The position numbers were made by a program, and so were the translations under genes. Below, piece by piece: positions 1 through 11,540 of a DNA stretch of 64,000 nucleotides (the stretch's first letter is position 1; each line of letters opens with the position of its first letter). This DNA is from Datura wrightii (lineage: Eukaryota > Streptophyta > Magnoliopsida > Solanales > Solanaceae), in the NCBI GenBank assembly GCA_035772735.1, contig JASDFA010000016.1, positions 172,427,001-172,491,000 on the forward strand. The letters are read 5' to 3'. The notes beneath the pieces are model-generated. The model worked only from the letters and a program-made list of their open reading frames with translations, was not told the origin of the DNA and ran no database searches.

Positions 1-467
1 CAAGAAATCGTATGCTGATGTGCGGCGCAGAGACCTGGAATTTGATGTGAATGACTGGGTATTTCTGAAAGTATCTCCGATGAAAGGGGTGATGAGATTC
101 GGTAAGAGAGGTAAGCTCAGTCCGAGATTCGTTGGGCCTTATCAGATTCATCGAAGAATAGGCCAAGTGGCATATGAGTTGAACTTGCCTTCAGAATTAG
201 AATTCGTTCATCCAGTTTTTCACGTATCTATGCTAAGGAAGTGCATCGGAGACCCATCCAGAGTAGTCCCAGTCCAGGATGTCCAGGTATGGAAGAGCTG
301 ACCTATGAAGAGGTTCCAGTAGCCATACTAGACAGGCAGATTCGCAGGTTGAGGACCAAAGATATTGCGTCTGTCAAGGTGCTATGGCGTAACAGGAACT
401 GAGAGGAGATGACTTAGGAGGCAGAGGAAGATATGAAAATTAGATATCCTCACTTATTCCAAGCCTA
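1..467 (+). pseudogene. T1: C-terminal end of Ty3/gypsy (Tekay-like chromovirus) integrase
   Basis: The reading frame enters from outside the window and codes for the C-terminal tail of a chromovirus polyprotein. The GPYQIHRRIGQVAYELNLP and HPVFHVSMLRKC stretches are the SH3-like integrase tail that precedes the end of pol in plant Ty3/gypsy elements. The open frame stops at 299-301 because of a frameshift near 285. The homologous sequence continues in another frame (TYEEVPVAILDRQIRRLR, then YPHLFQA) to about 467, with two further in-frame stops. In life this region would help tether integrase to chromatin. Here it is dead coding sequence just upstream of the matching PPT and LTR. Family and lineage are confident; the exact subfamily is not. 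Confidence 0.9.
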
Positions 468-728
468 AGCCAGCCAGGAGGTATGCTCGTATTGTTATCT
501 TATGAATTGCCTTACATTATGTAAATAAATGGAATAGCTGGCTTATGTAATGAATACTAGTATTGTGTGGAGTACCTGTATTGGACTTTTTTGCGTTTTA
601 GGATTTTTGAGATAGTCTATATTATAGGGGAGACTCTACCGAAATTTTTCTAAACTAATTCAAATAAGTTGAAATTTTTGCAAGTAGAAGTTTACATTCG
701 AGGACGAATGTTCGTAAGGGGGGGAGGA
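468..728 (+). other. T1: 3' spacer and polypurine tract
   Basis: This noncoding spacer between the end of integrase and the 3' LTR holds no ORF. It ends in a purine run at 716-728 directly before the LTR TG. This is the position and composition expected of the polypurine tract that primes plus-strand DNA synthesis. The sequence just upstream (GAGGACGAATG) is typical of this lineage, and its reverse complement recurs beside the LTRs of E6 and T4. Confidence 0.8.
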
Positions 729-872
729 TGTTATACGCCATAAGTTCTTGACATGTAGATGGCCTATTCTCATGTTGGTTAAGAGTTTTAGAATGCCATA
801 CGTGCGAGAAAAGGGCTCGGGGAGGGACCGGACAAGCGCCAAGTCGGCGCGTCGCAAGGCAAATACGACATA

Positions 873-926
873 TATAAATCGCATTTGACGAATGCGACTT
901 ATAAATCGCATTCGATGAATGCGACT
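873..926 (+). repeat. T1 LTR: two tandem 27-bp units, each with an inverted repeat
   Basis: Two nearly identical 27-bp units run head to tail. Each contains the palindromic pair CGCATT(C/T) / (G/A)AATGCG around a short centre. They lie just upstream of a TATA-like sequence, so a U3 promoter-proximal role is possible. Confidence 0.75.
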
Positions 927-938
927 TATAGGTCCCAA

Positions 939-947
939 CTATATATG
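939..947 (+). promoter_or_regulatory. T1 LTR TATA-like box
   Basis: The sequence CTATATATG lies 13 bp after the tandem palindromic units in the U3 part of the LTR. This is the position expected for the RNA polymerase II promoter of the element. It is inferred from position and sequence only. Confidence 0.45.
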
Positions 948-3044
948 CCACCACTTCGTTTTAAAATTCATTCTTCCTACTTTTAATTTTCAGAAACGAG
1001 TAGAACAGTAGGAGGACGAAGGGATTCTTTAAAATTCCTTCCGTTTAGCCGCTAAACGCCGTCCAAACTCGAATTAATCTTGGGTAGTGAGGTATTAAGC
1101 AGCAAGGAGAATTCCTATGGGTTTAGTTTTGTGAAATTCGGCCGACGAATTGTCGTGCTACCACGCTAAGATATGTAGAATTGCTCCAAATTAGTGTCAA
1201 TATACTCCTAGCCCTAAAGTGAGTATTTCTCCCTTCTGGACTTTCGAGAAATAGCGAGTTTTCAACCATTTTTTCTATAAGCCAAAGTTTGGGCTATATA
1301 TATATTAAAAGTGATATTTTCTTCCAGAATATTAGCGTATTTAGTTCTAATTGATATATATATGAATGCAGTTGGGAGAAATAGCATAAGTACTGACCGA
1401 GCTACGCCAGTTAGTCGGGAAATCCGAAGAGAAGGTATGTAAAGCTAGTTCTTTCGACAAGTTAGTAATCCAGTATAGAAAATTGCGTGAACTATAGAAG
1501 AAAGAATTCAAAAGTCGAGAATTGAGTCCAGTATGAATCTAGCAAGCATGTTTTATAATATTATGATATATTCAGAATGAAAGTTAGTAAAGCAATATCA
1601 GACAGTCAGATACGATCTCATATACAGTATAGCTCAGTATGAGAATCAGTTTAATGCAGAAAAGAGTTCAGAATAAGAAATCAGAATACAGATAGTATTT
1701 TCAGATCAAACATGCTTGCTATACGTGATTATTGTTTGTTGAGACCTGTTTGTGCTATGAGGGCACCCTTATAGCGTCCTTGCCGCCCTAGGTTAATAGC
1801 TGTGTCGACTCGCCCGCTAGAGGGTGAGGATACGTCACTCCAAGGAGTGGCATGCCATCCACAGTAGGATGAAGATGGGATGTAGTTTTCCCCATATCAG
1901 GCTGATCAGCATAGCAGTATAGCTTACCCTGTTGAGCGCTTGCGCCTAGGGGGCAGATTACAGATACAGATACAGATACAAATTACAGTTTACAGTTATA
2001 GGAGTCCTCCAGACTCAGACACAGTTATAGTCAGAGGCCATAGCCCGAGCTGCAGACCCAAGGGGGCCGGTAGAGGTGCTCATAGTTAGTAGGTGAGTGG
2101 AGTGATTTATTTTTGGATGGTTTTGACCCGGGTAGGGGTATATAGATTATGTGTTGGTTGGCACCTTCCGGTTTATGGGGGCTGGTATAGGTCCTTGTCT
2201 GTTATATATATGTATATACTTGACATCTATTAACTGATAGACAGCAGGTCGCCATGACGACAGGTATGCTCCTACCTTACCATCAGTACAGATAAGCTTA
2301 TTTCAGATTCCATCAGTCCAGACAGTTTCAGATACTTTCTGCCTTTCAGAATTACTAGTATTGTTATTTATATTCAGTTGTGTTCAGTTTGCTTTACATA
2401 CTCGGTACCAGTGGTACTGACACCCGTTTGTGGCGCTGCATTACTTGCCTGCAGGTACCTATAGACGAGGAGCCAATCCCTCGTGATCCTAGCCAGCGCA
2501 GAGTCATCAGCTCCTATCATCCGGAGCTTGATATTCAGAGGTGTATTTCATTTTCTTTTGTTGTATAGTACGGGTAGGTCGGGGTCCTATCCCGACCATC
2601 TTATCGGTATTTTTAGAGGCTTGCAGATTGTGTTTATATCTCCCTATGGTTAGTTGTGCCGGTCGTGTGGGGCCGTGCGTATGTTTTAGTTATTTATGTT
2701 GGCTGTGTGGGGCCCAATCCAGTTAGTAGTGGTGACCTTGTCAGTTACGTAGCTGTTTAGCATCTGTTGTTTGATTCAGAAATAACTAGTCAGCATGGTG
2801 GCCTTGTCGGCCTGCATAGGCTCCCTTATATTGATATGATTCTGGTTAGCTGTTGTTGTTGTACAGGTGGCTATAGGCCTAGTCGGCCGGAGGCTGTATT
2901 TACACCCGCTATATAGCCCGTTGATTCCGTGAATCAGAGTTAGAGCCAGCCAGGCACCAGATGTGCTTAGGCTCAGTAGTCTAGCAGTTCGGGTTCTAGT
3001 AGGGCACCAGGTGCCAGTCATACCCTCCAAGGCGGGGCGTGACA

Positions 3045-4690
3045 TATATAATAACTTCTTATATTTATGTATAATATTTTATTTCTAACCTTGGTATGTT
3101 ACCTATAGTTTAAATAACTTCATATATTATTATAGATTTTATTTAAGTTTATAATTAGCATTATAAATAGAATAATTCTTTTATGAAGTTGTTACAAGAT
3201 CTAATGCTATTTTTTATGATTTTTATTTTTATAATATATACATTAAATATGTATGTATTTGTGTGAGTATATTTTTATGTTTCACTTATTCTCAATTGTT
3301 TATATAAATAAATGAATTTTGATTGCCATTAATGAAATATTTTCTAAATTGGAGTTTAAATTTATTTATATACAAATAGATAGTAATATTTAGAAAATTA
3401 TATAAATCTATCACTATTTTTATTATGTGTTTTTATACTGTATTGAAACATGTTTATAAAACTATCAATATATATTACTACAATAATTAAATATTAAAAT
3501 TTTGATTGTTAATAAAATTAAACTTTCTTATTCTGTTCATATTTATATACTCATTTTTTGTCTCGAAAAATAATATTTATTTTTTATAGGTAAATTTATT
3601 AGATAATTTTCTTTAAAAAATATATCATGATTTTGAAAAATAAATAAATAAATAAATTTGATAAGACAAGATTAAAATAAGTATTACATAAATTTAATTG
3701 ACATGTGAAGAGAATAAAGTCTATTATTCAAAATTATGGAAGGAATTTAATTTTCAAATCAACTTTGAAAATATGAATGATTTTCACCCTACATAAATTT
3801 AACAAAACATGATAATGATATTAATAGTTATGTTCAAATTGTCACCTTAAACCTTTTTTTCAAGATCTTACTAAAGTGAGAATACTGTATAAAATATTAC
3901 TTTTAAATTTTTTTAAAACCTAGTTATTACAGAAACTATTTAATATTTTTCAAAATAACCTTAAAAGTTTATAAAACTTTTTAAAATCCGCACAAAAAAA
4001 TCTAAAAATAATTTTCTAGTAAGAAAATCCACACAAATAATTTTTTTAAAATTAAATACTAAGTCAAATCTCTAGAACCAAAATCGCCAAGTATTTTTGC
4101 AGGTAATAAAATTTCCAGATAAATGCTCAAGAAAACTTTTTTTTAAGCTAAATTTGCAAAAAAATATCCCCAAGTAATTTCATATTTAAATAAATTTCCA
4201 AGTAATCTCCAAGAAAAAGCTCCCAGCTAAATTTGTAATAGAAAGATCCCCAAGTAATTTGCCAGTTAATATAATCCTCAAATAAATCTCCAAGAAAAGG
4301 TTTCCAGCGAAATTCGCATAATCAAAATCCTCAAATATATCCCAGGTAAAAATATTCTTAAGTAAATTCTCAGATAACTATCGCTAACTAAATTTGCAAG
4401 TAGCTTTACTTGAGGATTTTTCCATGAATTAATAAAGAAATTTATTTTATTTATTTACTTGCGGATTTATCTATGAAAATAGTTTTTGCCGATTAATTTC
4501 TCACATAATTCCCTAGGTAATATTTTTGCACAAAATGATGTTAAATTTACCTGCGGATTTTGTTGAGAAAATCGTTTTTTCAAGTAAAATATACCAAAAT
4601 GTAGGAGTTTTAAAATTTTCATGAAAATTCACAGGAAAAGTCTACGAATAAAATTCTCAAGTAAAATCCCCAAGTAATTCACAGTTTTCT
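3045..4690. other. AT-rich intergenic or unidentified repeat sequence
   Basis: This 1.6-kb stretch has no supported ORF. The first kilobase is low-complexity AT-rich sequence with a short (AAAT)n run near 3640. From about 4020 to 4690 many degenerate short units recur: CCCCAAGTAATTT, CTCCAAGAAAA and CCAGCTAAATTTG on the left, and the partly inverted TTACTTGCGGATTT, TTACTTGAGGATTT and TTACCTGCGGATTTT on the right. It separates the T1 LTR from the broken gag of E3. I cannot assign it to a known element class; a degenerate foldback or Mutator-like element is one possibility. Confidence 0.5.
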
Positions 4691-4794
4691 TGACCGCTTA
4701 TATCCTGGTTCCTGGCCCTGAGCTTCCACTACATTTACCTTCTGAGCTTCGGACCCCATAATATGCTTTGTGAGCAGGTCTAAGGATGTCCTCA

Positions 4795-5329
4795 GGATTA
4801 ATTCTCATAATAATAAAATAAATAAATATGTCGAAATATTTTTTCAAAAATTATCAAATTCAAAATAAATGTCTGCTAGCACGTTGATCGGTTAATTCAA
4901 TAAAATGGGAATTAACACTCGATTTTGTTGACACCATGCAATTGAACCAATTCAATTGTTTACTTATTCAATTAGACTGAGTTAATTTGCAAGCTCACCT
5001 AACCTATTTTAATCAAAAAATATCAAGTGGATGAATCAGACTCTTGAGAAAGTCTTTCATTTGTCTATCATTATAGACAATCCCATCCATATTATCTATT
5101 CTATAGTCTATAGAATTCGAACCTGAACTTTATTTTCTATTTCTATTACGATTCATTATTTGTATCTAATAGGGTCCTCTTCTTATTTATTTTTAATTTA
5201 AATTTCAGCATATCGATTTATGCCTAGCCTATTCTTTTCTTTGTGTTTTTCTTTCTTTTTTATACCTTTCATAGATTCATAGAGGAATTCCATATATTTT
5301 CAAAATCTAGGATTTACATATACAACATA
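4795..5329 (+). other. Nuclear plastid insertion (NUPT): atpB-rbcL spacer and first codons of atpB
   Basis: The sequence is recognisable as the chloroplast atpB-rbcL intergenic spacer of Solanaceae, for example the parts around 4868-4990 (GCTAGCACGTTGATCGGTTA) and 5215-5328. On the minus strand it ends at ATGAGAATTAATCC (4808 down to 4795), which matches the start of plastid atpB (M-R-I-N-P). Flanking sequence on both sides is E3 gag, with almost no gag sequence lost, so about 535 bp of plastid DNA was captured at a break inside gag. Identification is from memory of the tobacco-type spacer and was not searched. Confidence 0.88.
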
Positions 5330-5647
5330 GCCAACTCCTGATCACGCTCTTCCTGTTTCCTACGTTGCTCAATAGTCATCCCTATAACATATGTACCTGC
5401 AGTTGCTTCAGCTTCTCTTGTGTGCCAAGATCTGTTTGTTTTGGTCACTCGGTCTAGTATGGTAGCTGCTTGCTGCCACGAGTGACTCATCAGTGCTCCT
5501 CCTGCAAATGTATCTACTACAGCCTTACAACTGTTATTCAAAGACCTGTAAAAAATTGCTAACAAACTATCATCAGGAATTTTGTGATTTGGGAACTTTG
5601 CTAGCTTCTTCTTGGATCTTATCCATGTCTTATGAAGTTCCTGTTGT

Positions 5648-7160
5648 TGAGATTGCGCAGCAGCGCACACGCAAGTGTACGTGGTCTTACAAGTAATACA
5701 GTAGCCCTTTTTAAGAGCTGGATGTCGAACCCACAGGGACTGGACCAATTCAGCTAATTATCAAGTTCAAGTGTGATGTTAACTTTCACAAGTGTTGATT
5801 TAGACTTTTTGGATAAAGTTTAATTAAGTCTAGGGGTGGTCATCGAAATACTATGAAATAATTCAAGGAGCAACTAGGGCTAATGCCGGATAATCATGCG
5901 ATACTACGGTTTGTAATGGTTTCAAGTATGGGATTATGAATTATCGTCTCACATAATTACAATTGCATGTTCATGGTCTTTCGAGCCTCTAAACACGACA
6001 AACTAGCCTCACAACTACATCGTTGAGCGGGGATGTGACATTCTAGTTTGGGGGCAATTCAATTATGTGGATGTGGTTTGCGAGGTTTATGCTCTTGATT
6101 AGGGACTTTCGTACCTCTAATCATTTAACTCAACTTAGCTTCACAACTACTTCTATGAGTGGTGATGTGATAATTCTAAGTTGGTGTTTATCTCATCCCG
6201 TTTTAGTAACCAAGCAAGGCAAATTAGGTATAATTTCTTATCCTAACCGCGAATTATATCGTAAGATACAAACTTGCTCCCTACATTCTTTGTTCTTGCC
6301 TAGGTTTACTTTCTCAAGCTTTAATCTAGGTGTAACGTGTGTGTTTTCGTGGTGATCAATAATAAAAACAACCATAATTAAGAATGCAAGACAAAACAAC
6401 AATCAATAACTTAAAACCAAAACAAATTCGCATAATCGCAATCATACCTTGTGGCTTCAACCCTAGAGGAAGGGTTCTAGCCACTCATGTTCGTATAATT
6501 ACAAGAAAACATAATTAAATTAACATACTTACAAGAATTGGTAGAAGAGAAGATGAAATTGATGAACCCTAGGTGAGTTCTCCCACTTCTCCCTTCACTC
6601 CTTGGCAGTTTTTCAGAAATAAATCATGACCAAATATTTTTAGGAGCTAAGGGACCTATTTATAGTAAATGTGAGGTGTATAAAATTATTCCTGGCATGA
6701 AATAGCTACGTGTCACGGAGGTTATCGCGCCAATTTGCCTCCGTGACACGGAGGCATCGCATAGGCACACTGGACAACACATAAAACCGTCGCCATGCAG
6801 AAGCTGACCGCGTTGGTAGCGTGTCACACTGCTTGTGCAGCATGTTTGAGGGCGTGTCACGACCCTTGTCGCGCAGCCTGCCTGCCGTGGTACGTTGCCA
6901 ACGCGTAGGTGGGCTGTTTTGCATGTCCCCTTTTACCGATGTTCGCGTTTTACTTCCGATTTCATGCCTCCATTTCACCAACTCATGGATTAATTCCTCA
7001 AATTCATTTTAAACCTACAAAAACAAGAACTAATCATGTTGGTTAGTATATATATTCATATTTACATAGAAGTACATGAGAATGCATATAATTAACTCGA
7101 TAAACAAGACGAAACTAAGTTATAAAGCATCACTTGGGCATGCTATTTTGCCCAAGATCA
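5648..7160 (-). mobile_element. S1: solo LTR inserted in E3 gag
   Basis: Minus-strand LTR of about 1.5 kb starting TGATCTTGGGCA (7160 downward) and ending near CGTACACTTGCGTGTG. The same start and end motifs are seen in S2 (28749-30160) and, more diverged, in the E2 LTR. Gag sequence of E3 flanks both sides. The left edge is uncertain by about 10 bp and I could not find a clean target duplication. The region includes GTTCGTG-type leader sequence but no second LTR or internal domain. Confidence 0.7.
6656..6755 (-). promoter_or_regulatory. S1: TATA box and upstream perfect palindromes
   Basis: On the minus strand a TATA-like ACTATAAATAGG (6668-6656) is preceded about 70 bp upstream by a perfect 19-bp palindrome GCCTCCGTGACACGGAGGC (6737-6755). 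A second, partly decayed copy lies between them at 6706-6722. S2 has the same arrangement. Confidence 0.6.
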
Positions 7161-7337
7161 CTTCTGTCTACAACTTTCGAAAATTGTAAATCTCACCCTT
7201 TAGCTGTAGCATCCTGGAAGGTGGGAAGAACCTTTCTAAGAAGGATTGGTTTAGCTCCCTCCAGTTGGTGATGGAGTCGTTGGACAACTTTGACAATCAT
7301 AGTGTGGACTCTCCAGATAGAGAGAACCGGAAGAGCC

Positions 7338-8972
7338 TGATGTGTTGTGAGTCTACAACACTTTCGACGCTTAAAATAGAGAAAATAGCATGGACTTAGA
7401 TATGTTTATATGTATATGAGACACTTTTACTTTGATTTCAGGGAAAATAAGTGTTGGAGAAAAAATGTACAAAAGAAGCCTAAAATACAGAAATCAACCA
7501 AGTACAACTCTCAGTATGAGCCATACTAAGAATCATGGTGAAAGTCAGAAGGATGGAATGAAAGGAAGGCAACATATGACTCTCAATACGAGTCGTAACT
7601 AGAGCCGTGGAATTGTTCAATGAAATTTGCACAATGGATGTCTCTTGGTACGGATGGACTCATGCATCGTAGAAACCACATACGACTTGTAACATGAGCC
7701 CAGGTGAACTTCAGAAGATTCTCCAAGGCTTGGCAGAACTTCAGACACAACAAGCAGTATGAGTCGTAGGAGGAAGGTACGAGGCGTACCACAACACTCA
7801 TGGAAAACTTCAGAAAATGTCAGAGTTCTCAGGGCCAAACCACAGATGCATTGTACGACTCGTAGGACTGTGGTACGAGTCATACCAGCCTACCAATACT
7901 TAGACAAATCTGCTGCAGCCAAAGATGTATGAGAAGCAGGTACGTTCCGTACAATCCTACTACGAGTCGTAGGTTTAATTGTGATACAATCAGCGCTAGA
8001 TATGAAAAATTTCCTGTTAGCTTAGAAAAAGGTTTCTAATGTTTGTATGAATAGATTTTATGTTTTATTTTAGTCAGAGAACATAGAAACGAAGTAGTAG
8101 TGTGAAGAATATTATTTGTGAATTTTTATCAATTTTTAAAGAGCAATCCTTAGGATCAAACTCTTATTTTATCCATTGTTCTTGAGATTGTTCTTTGATA
8201 TTCAAATCTAGTTTTCTCCCAATTATTGTTGTAAGTATTTAATTATGTGTTTGTCTATGAATGCAAATTATAAGATTCAATTATGAGAGGCTAAAACCTC
8301 CACAAGTAGAGGTTATGGGAACTATAGTGGATTAATGAAATAGGGTTACACAAAAGTGATTCAAAATCAATGCTAAATACTTGTATTGTATTCTCTTCAT
8401 CTTTAAACGTTTCTTAATGGTGTACAATGTTAGGACTTGTCCAAATTCTTTACTTGCTTGAACCAAGAGAAGTAGAGATTAGGAAAAGAGAATTACAACA
8501 AAGCCTTGGTCTTTATGATCATTGTATTAACTTGAACAGTTGTCGCAGGATAGTTAAATTTGAAACATATTGATAATGGTTAGCTTGAAATCATTCATGA
8601 GATCTAACCTGGTGATTGAGTATAGTCATCCAATAGGGACGAACCAGTAGTTTGGATGAACCCTTGTTATCAGCTCTATAAGTAAGCATTGAGATTGTTC
8701 ACGTGTGTATACCCAAAGTAATTATGAATCCGTAGGGAACACTTACCCTAGTTATTTGTAAATCTTGATATTAATTACAATTCTAATATTGTTTTAATAT
8801 TATTTTCTTTGAAACCCTCCAATTTGGAGATAACTCACAGACATGTTCAATTATCGGCATTAGTCTGGATCTTACCCTATTCCCTGTGGGTTCGACTCCA
8901 ACCTCTTTGTTGGGTTCTTCATTGACAATCTCTGCTTTGCTTTGACAGGAAGTGTGAGTTTGAGGGTTATCA
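7338..8972 (+). repeat. E1: 5' LTR
   Basis: 1635 bp, starting TGATGTGTTGTGAG and ending GAGGGTTATCA just before the primer-binding site. The U3 part (about 7500-7980) carries about ten copies of a TACGAGTCGTA-like motif. The TATA equivalent near 8047 reads TATGAATA, a decayed form of the TATAAATA in the 3' LTR. Confidence 0.92.
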
Positions 8973-8977
8973 AAAAG

Positions 8978-8995
8978 TGGCGCCGTTGCTGGCGA
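8978..8995 (+). other. E1: tRNA-Asp primer-binding site
   Basis: TGGCGCCGTTGC followed by TGGCGA lies 5 bp after the LTR end. It is complementary to the 3' end of plant tRNA-Asp, the primer used by Athila-type elements, with two or three mismatches at its distal end. Confidence 0.88.
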
Positions 8996-9161
8996 ATACG
9001 ACTAAGATTAGATGAATTGCTTATATTTCACTTTCAGTTGTTATTTCCTAAATTACGTTTTTTTTTGGATATCCACAGGTTGTCGCTTGGTGAATGCCAA
9101 GTACTCATCAGAGTGTAAACCCCTTCCTTTGGATCTTGAACTTGAAAGAACACTGTGAAGA

Positions 9162-11524
9162 ATGGAGAACCAAGAGCAGAGAGATGCCTATATTGCTAAA
9201 GAAGCTAGGCAAGCCGAGCTAGCTCGACAAGTTGCACTTCAAGATGCGGAGGATGCTCGAGGTAAGGTTGTTAATGGTGGTCACCATGGAAGGAGCAACA
9301 GAGGTCAAAGATATGCCCCTTAATTCTTTGATGAGGATGACCCGGACAATGATGAAGTCGGGTCAACCAGAGCTATTGTACCACTACTATTGCCTGCTGG
9401 GGAAAAATTTGATATCACTAGCACCATGATCCAATTATTGAATATGAAAAGGGTGTTTAGTGGTCATGCAGCTAATGATGCCAACCTGCAACTAATAAAC
9501 ATTGTTGGAATATGCAAGACATACATGTTTTCTGGAGTCAGCCAGGATTCTATAAGGCTAAGACTCTTTCCCTTCTCTCTATCTGAGGAGGCCACTTTAT
9601 GGTTATCGGAGTTGCCCAACGACTCCATTACCAATTGGAGGGAGCTCAAGCAAACTTTTCTGGAGAGATTCTTTCCACCCTCCAGGATGCTGCAGCTTAA
9701 AGACAAAATCTATAATTTCCGACAACTAAAGACTAAGGCACTTCATGAAACCTGGTTGAGGTTCAAGAAGAAGTTGACCAAGTGCCCGAACCATAAAATT
9801 CCTGATGACAGTCTGTTGGAGATTTTCTATATATCATTGAACAACAGTAGAAAAGCCGTAGCAGACGTGATAGTGGGAGGAGCACTGATGAGCCACATCT
9901 GGGAGCAAGCTGCCACTATTCTAGATAGAGTAACCAAAACAAATAGAGCATGGCACACCTGAGAAGCAGAAGCAGTGGTTGGTACATATGTTGTTGGTTT
10001 GACTGCAGACTAACAAAGGAAGGACAAAGAATGTGATCAAGAATTGGCTCACATGCGCACATTATTAGACTTTCTCACTAAGCATATCATGGGAGCTGGA
10101 GCTAGAAACGTTAATGCAATAGGGACATAGGGATAGGAGCCAGGGCCTGACTATTCAGATTTTGAGGAGGAGGCAAACTTCTTGGACAACCAAGTGGCAT
10201 ATTTTCAAGCCAATGCCCAAGGTTCTAGATAAGACACTTGGCGCCAAGGTTCAAGAAACCAAGGTCAGAACCAATAGAGAGACAATTACAATCGAAATGG
10301 GTATAGAGACAAAAGCTGAGGTCGTGAGCGTGAGGGAGATTGGAGAAGGAATGAAGGTTACCGCATTGATCGAGCAGGATTGTACGTGCCTCCTAATGCA
10401 CGTGAGGGGGAGGCTGTACAATCAAAGTTAGAGAGAATGATGGATGATATGCTAAAAAAGGTGAGATCTATAGATGATCAGCTGAAAGACATCTTTAGTA
10501 ATATATCGAGCATGGGTCAGAGATTGGAGTCACATGATATGGCTATTAAGCAGATCAAACAGCAGCTAAGGCAATTGTCAGCATCCATAAACCTTAGGAA
10601 AAAGGGTACACTACCTAGCAACACAGTTCAGAATCCAAAGAATGATGATCACTACATGGCTGTGATGACTAGGAGTGGAAAGACCATGGTTGATCCTCCT
10701 CTGCTGGTTGTAGTTGAAAGGAAGAAAGAAAGCATGATTGACGATGAAAAAGATGTTGTTGAGAAGGAGCATAATGAGGATGCTGAGTTGATTGAGGCTC
10801 CAAATTTTGAAAACCTGCCTGAAGCTGAACAAGGAGAAAAGTAAGGAGCTACACATATTTACAGAGCTACTCAGAGATTCCTGTCAATGCTCAAACAGTT
10901 ATCTGTAAACATCCCATTGGTTGAGGTATTGGACCAGATGCCGGGATATGCCAAGTTTATGAAGGACCTTGTCATGAAGAAAAGGTACGTGAGCTATGAG
11001 CCTATAGATAATGCACATCATTGTAGTGCTATAGCCTCATGGATCCTTGCCCAGTAGAAGGAAAATCCAGGTGCCTTCACTATTTCATGCACAATTGGTG
11101 ATGTTGAGTTCGCAAAGGCACTTTGTGATTTGGGACCAAGCATCAATATGATGCCATAGCTGTGTTTAAGCAGTTGGGCTTAGGATCCCCCACACCGACT
11201 ACTATGCGGTTACTGATGGCTGATAAAACTATGAAGAAGCTTGTGGGGATCCTGTTCGATGTGCTTTTTAAAGTTGATAGATTCATATTCCCATCGGACT
11301 TCATGATCCTTGATTGCGAGGTTGATTTTGAGGTCCCTATCATTTTGGGGCGATCATTCCTTTCCACTAGGAGAGCCTTAGTAGATGTGAAGGATGGCTA
11401 GTTGAAGTTCAGACTAAATAAAGAAGAGGTCACCTTCAATGTCTGTTGGTCTATGAAGTAACCGAAGGAGTATAGAGTTGTCTCAACAATAGAGGATGAA
11501 TCCGAGTTCCTTGACAAAGTCTGA
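9162..11524 (+). pseudogene. E1: gag-protease
   Basis: The start MENQEQRDAYIAKEARQAELARQ at 9162 is supported by the same start in E4 (32270). One frame runs to about 11155 with scattered stops (TAA near 9321; TGA at 9960, where related copies read CGA). It contains the gag core (GVSQDSIRLRLFPFSLSEEA to LTKCPNHKIPDDSLLEIFY), the LPSNTVQNPKNDDHYMAVMTRSGK linker, then retropepsin. The active-site region reads CDLGPSINMMP, with Pro where E4 has Ala. A frameshift near 11156 is followed by the ILGRSFLSTRRALVDV flap region and the terminal stop at 11522. No CCHC zinc knuckle is visible. Its product would have been particle protein and protease. Confidence 0.9.
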
Positions 11525-11540
11525 GCAGTCAAGAGACTTA

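Larger units (their letters stand above)
729..3044 (+). mobile_element. T1: 3' LTR, Tekay-like, about 2.3 kb
   Basis: The repeat starts TGTTATACGCC directly after the PPT and ends GGGGCGTGACA, giving canonical TG...CA ends and a length of 2316 bp. Its 3' part (GTGCCAGTCAT..CCTCC..GGGGCGTGACA) matches the reverse-complement ends of both E6 LTRs, and GGCCGGAGGCTG around 2885 also recurs there, so T1 and E6 belong to related families. The 5' LTR lies outside the window. ORFs of 60-90 aa inside it have no recognisable homology and are treated as noise. Confidence 0.8.

Noticed and set aside
655..954. 99-aa minus-strand ORF with repeated YKSHSSNAI
   Set aside because: The repeat is simply the 27-bp tandem DNA unit in the T1 LTR read in one frame.
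1935..1995. Short GATACA-type repeat as a CRISPR or satellite start
   Set aside because: Only a few imperfect 6-bp repeats within an LTR; no spacer structure.
5101..5329. Plastid-like AT-rich sequence as part of a contaminating chloroplast contig
   Set aside because: Both edges join directly to the same retrotransposon gag in the same orientation, which fits a nuclear insertion.
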